Both the position numbers and the translations under genes were made by a program. DNA of 64,000 bases from Bacteroidales bacterium (GTDB lineage: Bacteria > Bacteroidota > Bacteroidia > Bacteroidales > F082): NCBI GenBank assembly GCA_024710405.1, contig JANJUV010000015.1, positions 1 through 64,000 on the forward strand, given 5' to 3'. The stretch's first letter is position 1. Each line of letters opens with the position of its first letter. The notes beneath the pieces were generated by a model. That model did not search any database and had not been told where the DNA came from. It saw nothing but the letters and a program-made list of their open reading frames with translations. Shown here piece after piece: positions 34,093 to 43,640 of this stretch.

Positions 34093-35085
34093 ATGAGTGA
34101 ACAAATCATACAGATTGACCAGGTAAGCCCGCTGGATATCTACGGCCCCAACGACCTGTACCTCGAACATATAAAATCGCTGTTTCCGAAACTCAAACTG
34201 ATTGCACGGGGTAATTTCCTGAAAGTTACGGGAGAGAAAGAAGAAGTGGACTTTTTCGTGCGCAGGTTCGAGTTGATTATGGTGCATTGCGAACGGTTTG
34301 GAAAAATTACGGACAGCATTATCAACCAGATATTGTCGCCTGACAATGATCGTGATACCCCCATCAGCAAAGCCGAGGCCGATGTGCTTGTGTATGGCCC
34401 GGGCGGACATTCTGTACGTGCCATAACAGCCAACCAGAAAGCAATGGTGAGCAGTATCTCGGCCAACGACATGGTTTTTGCCATAGGGCCTGCCGGAACA
34501 GGCAAAACCTATACTGCGGTTGCTCTGGCGGTACGGGCTCTAAAAAACCGCGAGGTGAAGCGAATCATACTTACCCGTCCGGCTGTTGAAGCCGGCGAGA
34601 ATCTCGGCTTTCTGCCCGGCGACATGAAAGAGAAACTTGATCCTTACCTTCAACCCCTCTACGATGCCTTAAGGGACATGCTTCCGACACAGAAACTGCT
34701 CGGTTATCTCGAAGACGGAACCATCGAAGTAGCCCCGCTTGCATTTATGCGCGGTCGCACCCTTGATCAGGCATTTGCCATCCTTGATGAAGCTCAGAAT
34801 GCCACCCGCAGCCAACTGAAAATGTTCCTCACACGTATGGGAAAATCTGCAAAATTCATCATCACGGGCGACATTACCCAGATTGACCTGCCTGCCCGGC
34901 AGCCCTCGGGCCTGCTGCAGGCACGCGAGGTGCTCAAAGATATCGAAGGGATTGATTTTATCTATCTTGACGAAAGGGACGTAGTCCGTCATAAATTGGT
35001 AACCAGGATCATTCAGGCATACAAGAAAGAACAGGAACGAATTAAACCCGAATCAAATAACGAACCCCAATCCCAATCATCATGA
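34093..35085 (+). CDS. phoH: PhoH-family ATPase
   Basis: 330 residues. An N-terminal KH-like region ([15 protein letters not shown]-type) of about 110 residues precedes the PhoH P-loop domain. Walker A is [11 protein letters not shown] and Walker [12 protein letters not shown], with sensor residues in [11 protein letters not shown]. PhoH proteins are helicase-related ATPases linked to RNA metabolism and to YbeY in many bacteria. A TATTTTTG element at 33992-33999 is the likely promoter, leaving a leader of about 85 bases. It overlaps purC by 4 bases (ATGA), so the two are translationally coupled. Confidence 0.93.
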   Translation: MSEQIIQIDQVSPLDIYGPNDLYLEHIKSLFPKLKLIARGNFLKVTGEKEEVDFFVRRFELIMVHCERFGKITDSIINQILSPDNDRDTPISKAEADVLVYGPGGHSVRAITANQKAMVSSISANDMVFAIGPAGTGKTYTAVALAVRALKNREVKRIILTRPAVEAGENLGFLPGDMKEKLDPYLQPLYDALRDMLPTQKLLGYLEDGTIEVAPLAFMRGRTLDQAFAILDEAQNATRSQLKMFLTRMGKSAKFIITGDITQIDLPARQPSGLLQAREVLKDIEGIDFIYLDERDVVRHKLVTRIIQAYKKEQERIKPESNNEPQSQSS

Positions 35086-36035
35086 CCCATGCCATTGTAA
35101 AAACCGATTTCAGTTTCCCTGGCCTAAAAAGTGTGTACAAAGGGAAAGTACGCGATGTGTATAACATTAACGACAGCCTGCTGATTATGGTGGCTTCCGA
35201 CCGTATTTCGGCATTTGATGTTGTCCTGCCCAAAGGAATACCCTACAAGGGTCAGGTGCTCAATCAGATAGCATCTAAATTCCTGGATGCGACAAGCGAT
35301 ATAGTACCCAACTGGAAACTCGCCAGCCCCGATCCTATGGTAACCATCGGACATTATTGCAAGCCTTTTCCGGTGGAGATGATTATTCGCGGATTCCTTA
35401 CCGGAAGTTCATGGCGTACCTATAAAAGCGGTGCACGCAGCATCTGTGGCGTATCCGTTCCCGATGGCATGAAAGAACACCAGCGTTTCCCGGAGCCGAT
35501 CATTACCCCTACAACAAAGGCCGAGACAGGACATGATGAAGACATCACGCGCGAAGAAATCATCAGCAGCGGGCTTGTGTCGGAACAGGATTATGCCTTG
35601 CTCGAACAATATACCCTGCAACTGTTCGAAAGGGGAAGCCGGATTGCCGCTGAGCACGGACTGATACTCGTGGATACCAAATATGAGTTTGGAAAGGTTG
35701 GCGACACCATTTACCTGATTGATGAAATACACACCCCTGACTCGTCCCGTTATTTTTATGCCGATGAGTATGAGGAACGCTTTGCGAAGGGCGAACAACA
35801 AAAACAGCTCTCAAAAGAGTTTGTGCGCGAATGGCTCATGGACAACGGATTTCAGGGAAAAGAGGGGCAGCAGGTTCCCGAAATGACTGATGCATTCGTC
35901 CACAGTGTATCCGAACGGTATATTGAGCTTTTTGAACAGGTAACGGGCGAAACGTTTGTGCGGGCAAATGCAGATGATGTGCTGGGCCGTATCGAGAAGA
36001 ACATCAATGATTTTCTGGCATCATACCAGAAATAG
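35082..36035 (+). CDS. purC: phosphoribosylaminoimidazole-succinocarboxamide synthase
   Basis: 317 residues, the longer form of SAICAR synthase. It joins CAIR and aspartate with ATP in purine synthesis. Marks: [48 protein letters not shown] and [14 protein letters not shown]. The start overlaps the phoH stop by 4 bases. No other pur gene is linked here. Confidence 0.95.
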   Translation: MTHAIVKTDFSFPGLKSVYKGKVRDVYNINDSLLIMVASDRISAFDVVLPKGIPYKGQVLNQIASKFLDATSDIVPNWKLASPDPMVTIGHYCKPFPVEMIIRGFLTGSSWRTYKSGARSICGVSVPDGMKEHQRFPEPIITPTTKAETGHDEDITREEIISSGLVSEQDYALLEQYTLQLFERGSRIAAEHGLILVDTKYEFGKVGDTIYLIDEIHTPDSSRYFYADEYEERFAKGEQQKQLSKEFVREWLMDNGFQGKEGQQVPEMTDAFVHSVSERYIELFEQVTGETFVRANADDVLGRIEKNINDFLASYQK

Positions 36036-36114
36036 TATCTAAGCGATTTGTGTGAACCCTGCAAACCTGATTGCCACACGAACGATTTCTTTAAGTGAAA
36101 GAAGCAGGCACGGA

Positions 36115-36223
36115 TTACCCGGCTTCGCCTCATGAGATCGCTTCGCTAAGTTATTCGGCTTTGCCTCATGAGAGATCGCTTCGCTAAGTTACCCGGCTTC
36201 GCCTCGTGAGATGATTTTGCTGA
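36115..36223. repeat. three tandem copies of a 36-38 base repeat
   Basis: Copies begin at 36115, 36151 and 36189. Each carries TTA(C/T)(C/T)CGGCTT(C/T)GCCTC, then (A/G)TGAGA and a CGCTTCGCTAAG-like end; the third copy has decayed at its end. It lies in the gap between purC and the ribbon-helix-helix gene. The rest of 36036-36324 shows nothing coding. Each unit contains short self-complementary parts (GCTTCGC), so the RNA could fold. Confidence 0.8.
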
Positions 36224-36324
36224 TTTGCAAATTCGCGCCAGTAATAGGAGATTACGTGTTCAGCAATTACGATTCCATTAGAAAAAAATCTTTTTAACCA
36301 TCATCACAAACTTACTCCTGCCTG

Positions 36325-36513
36325 TTAATCTTCTTTTTCTTTCTGCCCGCCTGACTCATTTTCTTTTTTCAAGCGTTTTGCCTCTTTCAATGCACTGCTG
36401 ATGATCCATTCCAACTGGCCGTTGGTGCTGCGGAAATCATCCGCAGCCCATTTCTCAACGGCTTCCAGAAGCGAAGGATCAATTCGGAGTGCAAAGGATT
36501 TTTTCTGAGGCAT
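36325..36513 (-). CDS. Arc-type ribbon-helix-helix protein
   Basis: 62 residues. The pattern KKSFALRIDPSLLEAVEKWAADDFRSTNGQLEWIIS is a classic short strand followed by two helices, as in Arc/MetJ repressors. The tail is charged (KRLKKENESGGQKEKED). It is the last gene of the leftward SPFH operon, 30 bases after the 36544-37041 gene. It probably binds DNA as a dimer and may control this operon. RHH genes beside SPFH genes are known in several phyla. Confidence 0.82.
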   Translation of the reverse strand: MPQKKSFALRIDPSLLEAVEKWAADDFRSTNGQLEWIISSALKEAKRLKKENESGGQKEKED

Positions 36514-36543
36514 CGGTTGAGGGTATTATTTATGAATATGTTT

Positions 36544-37041
36544 CTATGCAGGTATCATTACGAAGTTGTTGCGACTCATCATCGTTCGAAGCATGAATAC
36601 CATAAGCACCGTCAAAAGAAGATGCTGTCCGTGTGCTTTTAACCTGGGGCTGAATGTAAGTTCATAATCGGTTGAGAACGATCTCCACCTGAAGCGCGAA
36701 ACGATGCTACCCAAAACAAATTTGTCTTTGTCGGCCAGTTCATAGTGGTCTTTCCAGACACTTTTTTTCCGAAAAGTGTAGGTTGCTTTATTACCGGTTT
36801 CCAGTGTTTCCAGCACAACATTGCCGGTCCAGGTAGTACGCAGACTTACGATTGATTTTGTTCCTTTTCTGACTTCAAAACCTGATTTCCAAAAACCAAG
36901 AGTTTCAATCCGGTATTGGTTGCCATCGGCCAGACTGATTCCTGCCTTTTCTGACCAGCGCGAGTCGTAAATCAGGCTGGCCACTTCAACATTGCCTTCA
37001 GTGAACAGGATTGTTTTTTTGTCTTTCTGAAACACTTTCAT
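36544..37041 (-). CDS. beta-rich protein of unknown function with C-terminal hydrophobic segment
   Basis: 165 residues. The repeated strand pattern (TILFTEGNVEVASLIYD, QYRIETLGFWKSGFEVRKG, YELTFSPRL) resembles tubby/LURP-one-like membrane-associated folds, though this is only an impression. A hydrophobic C-terminal helix (LLLTVLMVFMLRTM) could anchor it. It lies 11 bases after the SPFH gene in the same operon. Confidence 0.6.
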   Translation of the reverse strand: MKVFQKDKKTILFTEGNVEVASLIYDSRWSEKAGISLADGNQYRIETLGFWKSGFEVRKGTKSIVSLRTTWTGNVVLETLETGNKATYTFRKKSVWKDHYELADKDKFVLGSIVSRFRWRSFSTDYELTFSPRLKAHGQHLLLTVLMVFMLRTMMSRNNFVMIPA

Positions 37042-37052
37042 GGCAGTTGTAA

Positions 37053-37937
37053 TTATTGGTGCAGGGTTCCGGTGTTGATTACCGGACTTGCGTCCTTGTC
37101 AGAACATAAAACCACCATAAGGTTGCTCACCATGGCTGCTTTCTTTTCTTCGTCCAGATCAACCAGTTTTTTCTCAGAAAGTTGTTCCAGAGCCATTTCA
37201 ACCATGCTGACAGCTCCTTCCACAATTTTGACCCTTGCGGCAATGATAGCTGTGGCCTGTTGCCTTCTGAGCATCGCATTGGCAATCTCAGACGAGTAAG
37301 CCAGGTAGCTGATACGTGCTTCGATAACTTCAATTCCAGCCATTTGCAACCGTTCCGAAAGTTCGGCTTCAAGTGCCTGATTTACCTCTTCGCCACCAGC
37401 CCTCAGGGTGATTTCGGTTTGCTCGTCATCGAAGTTGTCGTAAGGATAATGACCGGCCAGTTTACGTATGGCTGCTTCGCTCTGGATCTCAACATAATTC
37501 ACATAATCATCCACTTCAAAGGCTGCCCTGAATGTGTCGCGAACCTTCCACACCAGCACAATCCCAATCATGATCGGGTTGCCGATCTTGTCATTTACCT
37601 TGATCGGCTCCGAATTGAGGTTGCGGGCACGCAGCGAGATTTTCTTCTTCACCAGAAATGGATTCACCCAGAAGAATCCGTTCTGACGTACCGTTCCTTT
37701 GTAGTCTCCGAACAAAACCAACACTGCCGATTCGTTCGGATTGATAACCAGAAATCCGGCCGTAAATACCAGGACAACAGCAAAAACTACAATAGCTGTT
37801 ACCAGCAACCAGGTTAAGCGATGGTCGTTGAAAGTAATTGCAACGTATGCAAACAGACCTGTTACAACCAGTAAAACCGCCAGCATAATGTACCCCGACA
37901 TCGGGCGGATAAATTTCTCTTGTAAATTCTTTTCCAT
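37053..37937 (-). CDS. SPFH/band-7 domain membrane protein
   Basis: 294 residues. Two N-terminal hydrophobic segments (about 15-32 and 40-65) precede the SPFH domain ([29 protein letters not shown]) at about 65-230. The helical end ([36 protein letters not shown]) resembles the coiled-coil part of stomatin/QmcA-type proteins. These form large membrane rings that gather lipids or proteases. It is the first gene of the operon, with a strong promoter at 37959-37990. Confidence 0.9.
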   Translation of the reverse strand: MEKNLQEKFIRPMSGYIMLAVLLVVTGLFAYVAITFNDHRLTWLLVTAIVVFAVVLVFTAGFLVINPNESAVLVLFGDYKGTVRQNGFFWVNPFLVKKKISLRARNLNSEPIKVNDKIGNPIMIGIVLVWKVRDTFRAAFEVDDYVNYVEIQSEAAIRKLAGHYPYDNFDDEQTEITLRAGGEEVNQALEAELSERLQMAGIEVIEARISYLAYSSEIANAMLRRQQATAIIAARVKIVEGAVSMVEMALEQLSEKKLVDLDEEKKAAMVSNLMVVLCSDKDASPVINTGTLHQ

Positions 37938-37958
37938 TTTGATATTAAATTGATATCA

Positions 37959-37990
37959 CAAAGATACTACATAACCCAATCGTTTGTCAA
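37959..37990 (-). promoter_or_regulatory. promoter of the SPFH operon
   Basis: On the minus strand TTGAC (from 37990) and TATCTTTG (37966-37959), with 21 bases between TTG and the -7 box. A complete promoter, 22 bases before the ATG. Confidence 0.75.
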
Positions 37991-38116
37991 GAGATTTTAT
38001 ATTAATTTTTCATGAATTGATGAATTTTTAAGATTGTTTCGGCAAAGTATTGATTATCAGGGTCAGTGATTGTCCCTGAAATGAGAAAAGAAATTTCAAT
38101 GGAAATCGGGTCAGCT

Positions 38117-39676
38117 TCAGAAAAGCAACACCTTTAGCCTGTTGTCGGGCCTGATCTGCCAGCCTTGTTCTTGTTTGTGCAGCACGCCTTTTTGCAACAG
38201 GGTGAGCCTGCTGCCGGTTCCTTTCAGGCTTTGGATGTCGCATACAGGTCTGAGCAGTTCATCCATATTTTCGATGGCCAGCGAAGTACATGCGGTATTG
38301 TCGGTGAGCAGCACACAACTTGCCATATCACCCGAAACGGGGTCAACAATGATTTTATATAGTGATTTGTTGCTTCGCAGCGATCCGGCATCTTCAGGTT
38401 TGAAAAAGCCTCCGGTTTCCGGCTTTTCGAAGTAGTACACACCTTCTTCAACCGAACCGGTGTAGCTGATTGCTTCAACAGTTGCAGAGGTTTCAACAGC
38501 CTTTAATACCAAAGTTTCATGCGTTTCTTCAACAGTTACTTCTTTTTGTTCCCTAACCTGCTCCAGAATCGGTTCTGCGGTTTTATCGGGCTCATTACCT
38601 GCAACTTCAATGGCTACATCAACAGTTACCGGCTCCGTTGTTTCACCAGCTGTTTCCGGGTTCATGTCTTCCGAAGGCACAATGGAAGTATCTTTTTCAT
38701 ATTCAGTAACAGGTGTTGTTTCAGCAACAGTTTCTGGTTCAGATGGTATGGTTTTTCCGCCCTCATGTTCTTCCTCAACCGGTGAGGTATCTTCGGTTTC
38801 TGCTGAATCTGCAGTGAAGTTATCTGCTGTTATGCTTTGAGATTCTGTATTTTCTTCTGTTGTTGAATCGCTCAGAACATCTTCGGTTTCTGTTTCGGGA
38901 ATCAAGGAGTCCGGATAAGCTGCTGGCAGTTCTGAACCATCTGTTGCACCTTTATTGTATTCTTCATGTTTCTGTAATTCATCCTCATCAACATCGGGCT
39001 GAGGTTCTGCAACAACTTCATTGTCGGCCAGAACCGGTGTTTCAACAATAAAATGTACCGGTTCAGGGATGGAATATTCAGTAATTGATTTAATAACTTT
39101 TTTTTCAGTTGCTTCTTCGACGTTTTCTTCTGCATCCATAAGTTCCAACCCGTGTTCCGAAGCCAGTTCGTCGAGCAGGTTGATAAACCTGTTTAAATGC
39201 TTTTCGTTGCTATTGATGCGTTCGGTGAGCTCGGCCAGCAGCATGTGCACTCCTTTTTTAAAGGCTTCCTGATGTGCCTGTGCAGCCTTAACATCTTCAT
39301 TTAACTTATTCACCCTGAAGATGATGGATTCAAGTTCGTCGGCCAGCTTTGCAGGAACAGTAGCATCTGCCTTGCTTGCTCCGGTTTGCGATTGTTGATC
39401 GAGCGTTACATCCTCAGTTTTTAATGTAGGTGGCAGAGGCGCATGTGTTGACATTTCCTCAATAACTTTCTGCAAGCGGAATACTTTATATTCCAACTGT
39501 TTGTGAACCGTATCAGCATGTTCATAGATTTTTTGCTCAAGCTGCACAAACCTGATCCGGTTGTTGTGCCGGTGGATAAGCACAATGGCAACCACCAATA
39601 TGATGCTGAATGCGAATGCAATCAGTATCCAGACTACAGCTGAAATCCCGAACAGGGATTCGAATAAAAGGAGCAT
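38117..39676 (-). CDS. membrane-anchored protein with acidic low-complexity middle
   Basis: 519 residues from the ATG at 39676; a longer frame starting at a TTG is rejected. One membrane helix at about 7-33 is followed by a coiled-coil region (about 40-185). A Glu/Thr/Pro-rich acidic stretch (about 190-400) comes next. A small globular C-terminal domain (about 405-519; VYYFEKPETGGFF, SLYKIIVDPVSGDMASCVLL) closes the protein. The topology suggests a cytoplasmic body on a membrane anchor. A promoter lies at 39705-39733. No family recognised. Confidence 0.7.
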   Translation of the reverse strand: MLLLFESLFGISAVVWILIAFAFSIILVVAIVLIHRHNNRIRFVQLEQKIYEHADTVHKQLEYKVFRLQKVIEEMSTHAPLPPTLKTEDVTLDQQSQTGASKADATVPAKLADELESIIFRVNKLNEDVKAAQAHQEAFKKGVHMLLAELTERINSNEKHLNRFINLLDELASEHGLELMDAEENVEEATEKKVIKSITEYSIPEPVHFIVETPVLADNEVVAEPQPDVDEDELQKHEEYNKGATDGSELPAAYPDSLIPETETEDVLSDSTTEENTESQSITADNFTADSAETEDTSPVEEEHEGGKTIPSEPETVAETTPVTEYEKDTSIVPSEDMNPETAGETTEPVTVDVAIEVAGNEPDKTAEPILEQVREQKEVTVEETHETLVLKAVETSATVEAISYTGSVEEGVYYFEKPETGGFFKPEDAGSLRSNKSLYKIIVDPVSGDMASCVLLTDNTACTSLAIENMDELLRPVCDIQSLKGTGSRLTLLQKGVLHKQEQGWQIRPDNRLKVLLF

Positions 39677-39704
39677 ACCAGGTAAACAATTCAAAAATGC
39701 ACTT

Positions 39705-39733
39705 CAAAGATATTGCATTTGTGGTATAGTCAA
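39705..39733 (-). promoter_or_regulatory. promoter of the acidic membrane protein gene
   Basis: On the minus strand TTG (39733-39731), an 18-base spacer, and TATCTTTG (39712-39705). Transcription would start about 20 bases before the ATG at 39676. Confidence 0.72.
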
Positions 39734-39958
39734 CAGAAACAGACATTTTTTATATAAAAATGCTTGTTTAAGTACATTTTTTTACTGTTCTGCCTGCAGA
39801 TTTATAAAGGATATGCTGAAAGCATTTAAGCATTTCAGTAATACCTTTTGATAATTGATTTCGGCAATATTTACGAGAAAGTTCACTTCCATTCGCTTCA
39901 TAAGTTTGAATTGTTGTAAGAATACGATTTCAAACTGTGTGAAACAAACGTTTTGGTT

Positions 39959-40086
39959 TTAACCGCAAAGGACGCGGAGATATTAACCGCAGAGGACACG
40001 GAGATAACATCAATATAGTCAGCATATTGGAAGGCAGTTGACCTTTGCGGCCTTTACGGTCTTTCTTTGCGGCCTTTGCGGTAAAA
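39959..40086. repeat. intergenic repeat: two direct copies plus an inverted copy of an ACCGCAAAGG element
   Basis: TTAACCGCAAAGGACGCGGAGATA (39959) is followed directly by a second copy at 39983 with two changes. At 40044-40086 the same motif returns in reverse orientation (GCGGCCTTTGCGGT). The arms can form a large hairpin in RNA. The rest of the 550-base gap 39695-40244 shows no gene. Confidence 0.75.
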
Positions 40087-40244
40087 CATGATTTACATTA
40101 ACCCCGGTTCCTGTTTCGATTAACCTTCTATCATCACTTTTAATGTAGACATCATCAGGTTTTTCCGCAGAACCTGAATTGCATTAAGTTATCAATGAAA
40201 TGATTGTTTGTATGAAGGGTTTCAGGAGTTCAGACGTGTTACTT

Positions 40245-41111
40245 TCAGAAATCCAGACTGGTGAGCAGATGCTGCAGTTCGGCGGCTTTTTCAGTATTGT
40301 TTTGTGAATTGTAGGCATCGATAAGTCCGTTGACCATTCGGCGGATCATGGTGAGGTTGGTGCATGGTTTAAAGTAGCTTTCACTCGGTTCAAGGTTCAT
40401 CTGTTTGATGTACAGGTTGATTTCGTTACGTGTAAACACGGCTCCTTTGTTGAAAGGATTCAGATAGAACAGAACTTCTTCTTCGGGTTCGTGGTGGTGC
40501 TCATCCACGTAAGCAAGAATAAAATGCTTCGGAAGATCAACACCATACACGGGTATTTTGAGACTTTGTGCGATCATCACATAAAGCATTCCCAGCGAAA
40601 GCGAATTGCCTTTGCGGTTGTCGAGCAGGTTTTTCAGGTAAAAATTTTCCGATGAATGAATGTTGCTGGTGTTGCCTCCGAATTTGTTGATATCAAACAA
40701 CACATGGTTGACCACTTTCACCTTTTCGAGAGCTGTGAGGTTGTTGTTGAGTTCGAGCCAAACTTCCTGTGCGATTCTTCCCACTTCGCGGGTAACTTTT
40801 TCCAGGTCAAGGTCGGGATACTGGAATCGGGTAACCAGCATAAATCCTTTGAGCAGGTCGTTGTTGCCAAATTTACCCCAATTGCTTAGTTCCGAATAGA
40901 GGTGTTCCTGCTGAATGTCGTGAATAATGCTGATAAGTCGCTGCTGGAGGAAATCGTCGAGGGTATTTTCCCATGCTGCTTCGAGCTCAGGAAGTGCCTC
41001 AACACCATAGTCGATGATGCGCCTCGAAACCTGTGCATACATCACTACATCCGGTTCATCTACCAGACTAATCAGTGCACGCAATTCATTCAGGTCTTTC
41101 ATAGCCATCAT
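40245..41111 (-). CDS. SirB1-type transglutaminase-like protein
   Basis: 288 residues, with an ATG at 41111 (one at 41102 is equally possible). The central part (LTALEKVKVVNHVLFDINKFGG, NSLSLGMLYVMIAQSLKIPVYGVDLPKHFILAY) is the Transglut_core2 fold of SirB1/YchA proteins. The C-terminal helices resemble TPR. The family is cytoplasmic and its reaction is not known. It is a single gene. Confidence 0.82.
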   Translation of the reverse strand: MMAMKDLNELRALISLVDEPDVVMYAQVSRRIIDYGVEALPELEAAWENTLDDFLQQRLISIIHDIQQEHLYSELSNWGKFGNNDLLKGFMLVTRFQYPDLDLEKVTREVGRIAQEVWLELNNNLTALEKVKVVNHVLFDINKFGGNTSNIHSSENFYLKNLLDNRKGNSLSLGMLYVMIAQSLKIPVYGVDLPKHFILAYVDEHHHEPEEEVLFYLNPFNKGAVFTRNEINLYIKQMNLEPSESYFKPCTNLTMIRRMVNGLIDAYNSQNNTEKAAELQHLLTSLDF

Positions 41112-41403
41112 TTGATGATAAATTTACCACAAATTCAATGCCTAAACAACCATTTGGCAAACAAAGTTTAATGTTACCGGCGGTTTTTTGGTCAGGATAA
41201 ATGGAAACTGACTGGAGGGTCTTCTATTCTGACATCATTGGCAGAGAAAGTCTGGTGTTTGGATGATAAGAAACAAATCAGAACAGCTTAGATAGAGCAA
41301 GATATTCAAAAGAAGAATTCATGTGCCGGATAAAATGAACCTTAAGATTAGTGCCTGCCAGAATGTCTGTTTTCACACTCCTACACAGTCCGAAACACTG
41401 ATT

Positions 41404-43494
41404 TTATTCTTTTGTTTGGCTTTCCTGTTCGTATATGGCAACGCCGTCAATTGCCAGTTGCCTGATGGTTGTGTCTGCCATAAACAGGCTTATGTGCCAA
41501 ATGTAGCCGAAGTGCGCGCTGATTTCACTTTCCAGACTCACCGCAGCGAGGCTGTCGAGCCCGAAAGAAGTGATAGGTTTGTCCACATCGATCTCCTCTT
41601 TTGGTATATGTAGTTTTTGGTTGACCCATTGCACCAGCCATGCTTCGAGGTTTTCGTGTGTGATGGTTTCGGCCGGCACGTTGATGTTTTCAATCCTACT
41701 TTCCTTTTCCCAAATGGCAATGGATTGAAGTTCGCCTGTAAGGTAGCCATATTTGGCCACCCTGCGCTGAATCTTCCCTGATGAAGTCAATGGTACGCTG
41801 CCCGGTCTGAGCAGCACAATGGCATACACCGAAAGTTCGAATTCTTCGGCAATAGTCTGTCGGATGGCAGAAAATATCTCTGATTCAGGCAGGTTATGCA
41901 TACTGCTTCGTTCCACTTCCTGAGCTATGACAAGTTGTTCTTCGCCTCTAACGAGAACCGGAAAGGCTGCACCGGCATTTTTTCTCAGGGCCGGATGGGC
42001 TTCTTGTACAGCAAACTCAATATCGGTTGGGTAGAAGTTAACACCCCGGAAGATAAGCAGATCCTTGATGCGGCCGGTGATATAAAGTTCGTTTCCATCA
42101 AGAAATCCCAGATCGCCCGATCTGAAATATTTCACCGTTCCTTCGCCTTTGATCTGCGCGCCGAAGGTGCGGAGGTTTTCTTCTGGTCTGCCCCAGTATC
42201 CCTGAGTTACACCGCTTCCGCTGATCCAGATTTCGCCTGTTTGATGATCAGGCACAGCTTCATAGGTTTCGGGGTGAACGATCCTTACTATTGTGTCGAG
42301 CCAGGTGTGGCCGCATCCGGTAAGTGTGACGGCATCGGGATGGTGTTCATCCACTTTTTCGATCTTACCCTGCGCCAGGGATTTACTGTTGATGGTAACA
42401 AAGCGCAACGGACTGAGTTTGTTTCCTCCTGTCACGATCAACACTGTTTCGGCCATACCGTAGCAGGGGTATAACTGCTCGGGTCTGGCACCTGCTGCTG
42501 CAAAAAAGGATGCAAAATCCTGCATGGTTTTGGCCCGTACCGGCTCTGCTCCGCAAAAAAATGTTTCCATACTGCTCAGGTCGAGTTGTTCAATCTCAGC
42601 TTCAGGAACTTTGTTGATGCAATGATCGAAGCCGAAGTTGGGTCCGCCGGCGGTGGTAACCTTGTATTTTGTTATGGCTTTCAGCCATTTGAGCGGATCC
42701 TGCAGAAACGCGACCGGTGGCATGGTGATACTGAGTGCTCCAATGTAAGGTGCCTGCATGATCGTTCCGATCAAACCCATGTCGTGGTATATGGGTAGCC
42801 AGTTCATGCCAATGGTTTGTTTGCTGAAACCAAAGGACTGCCTGATGTATTCAGAGTTGTAGAGAATCTGATAATGGGTGATCATGACTCCTTTGGGTTC
42901 ACCGGTCGAGCCCGAGGTGTATTGCAGCAGTGCGAGTTCCTGTCCGTTGATGTAAGGGTCGATCCAGGTTGACGGTTCACTTTTAACAGCATCTTCGTAA
43001 CAAATCCAATTGATTGTACGGGATGCGAAATCTGAAGCAAAATTTCGCTCTATGTCCCTGAGCACCTGCTGCGTGGTGAGGCAGACCGAAACCCCTGCAT
43101 TCTCAACAATACTGAAAACACGATAGGAGGATCGGTTGCGTCGGGGCGGATAGGCCGGAACAGCTACCATGCCTGCGTAGAAACACGCAAATAATGACAC
43201 AATGTATGGAATTCCCGGTGGAAAGAAAAGAACAACCCTGTCGCCTTTTTGACCTGTCTGCTGCAAACTGACGGCGACACGGCGAGCCATGACATCGAGC
43301 TGGCTGAAACTGAGTGATTCACCTTCGTCAGTACCTTCAGGCAAAAACCTGAACACCACATGATCAGGGGTTTCCGCTGCTCTGGACATAATTACATCTA
43401 CCATGCTTGCAACATTTCTGAGCAGCGGATCAGGATGGTGTGTCAGGAAATCGTAGGTGTTGTTATGTAAATTATGCTCGTTCATGATATGCAC
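41404..43494 (-). CDS. fatty-acyl-AMP ligase with C-terminal acyl carrier domain
   Basis: 696 residues. The adenylation domain carries YTSGSTGEPKGVMITH (ATP binding), NWLPIYHDMGLIGT and SGSGVTQGYWGRPEENLRTF, in the pattern of fatty-acyl-AMP ligases rather than acyl-CoA synthetases. The last 90 residues form an acyl carrier domain with the phosphopantetheine serine in FGLDSLAAVSLE near residue 655. It should activate a fatty acid as acyl-AMP and load it onto its own carrier. FAALs usually feed polyketide, lipopeptide or aryl-lipid pathways, yet no such genes are beside it. A TATCTTTG element (43520-43527) is the likely promoter. Confidence 0.88.
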   Translation of the reverse strand: MHIMNEHNLHNNTYDFLTHHPDPLLRNVASMVDVIMSRAAETPDHVVFRFLPEGTDEGESLSFSQLDVMARRVAVSLQQTGQKGDRVVLFFPPGIPYIVSLFACFYAGMVAVPAYPPRRNRSSYRVFSIVENAGVSVCLTTQQVLRDIERNFASDFASRTINWICYEDAVKSEPSTWIDPYINGQELALLQYTSGSTGEPKGVMITHYQILYNSEYIRQSFGFSKQTIGMNWLPIYHDMGLIGTIMQAPYIGALSITMPPVAFLQDPLKWLKAITKYKVTTAGGPNFGFDHCINKVPEAEIEQLDLSSMETFFCGAEPVRAKTMQDFASFFAAAGARPEQLYPCYGMAETVLIVTGGNKLSPLRFVTINSKSLAQGKIEKVDEHHPDAVTLTGCGHTWLDTIVRIVHPETYEAVPDHQTGEIWISGSGVTQGYWGRPEENLRTFGAQIKGEGTVKYFRSGDLGFLDGNELYITGRIKDLLIFRGVNFYPTDIEFAVQEAHPALRKNAGAAFPVLVRGEEQLVIAQEVERSSMHNLPESEIFSAIRQTIAEEFELSVYAIVLLRPGSVPLTSSGKIQRRVAKYGYLTGELQSIAIWEKESRIENINVPAETITHENLEAWLVQWVNQKLHIPKEEIDVDKPITSFGLDSLAAVSLESEISAHFGYIWHISLFMADTTIRQLAIDGVAIYEQESQTKE

Positions 43495-43640
43495 GTGTAG
43501 TTGATTTTGTTGTGGCCGGCAAAGATACCTTAATTACGCAAACCGTATTTCCAACCATTATATTCCATCCAATCATACAGGTTTATGTGAGTTTTTTATG
43601 AAAAAATGTACTTTCGCAAACTTATATTGTTTCAGATACG

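Noticed and set aside
36115-36223. Possible CRISPR array
   Set aside because: Three units lie directly end to end with no spacers, the units differ from each other, and no cas gene is near.
41323-41613. Rightward frame of 96 codons overlapping the end of the fatty-acyl-AMP ligase gene
   Set aside because: It is antisense to the carrier domain, whose phosphopantetheine motif is intact, and shows no features of its own. The gap 41112-41403 seems empty.
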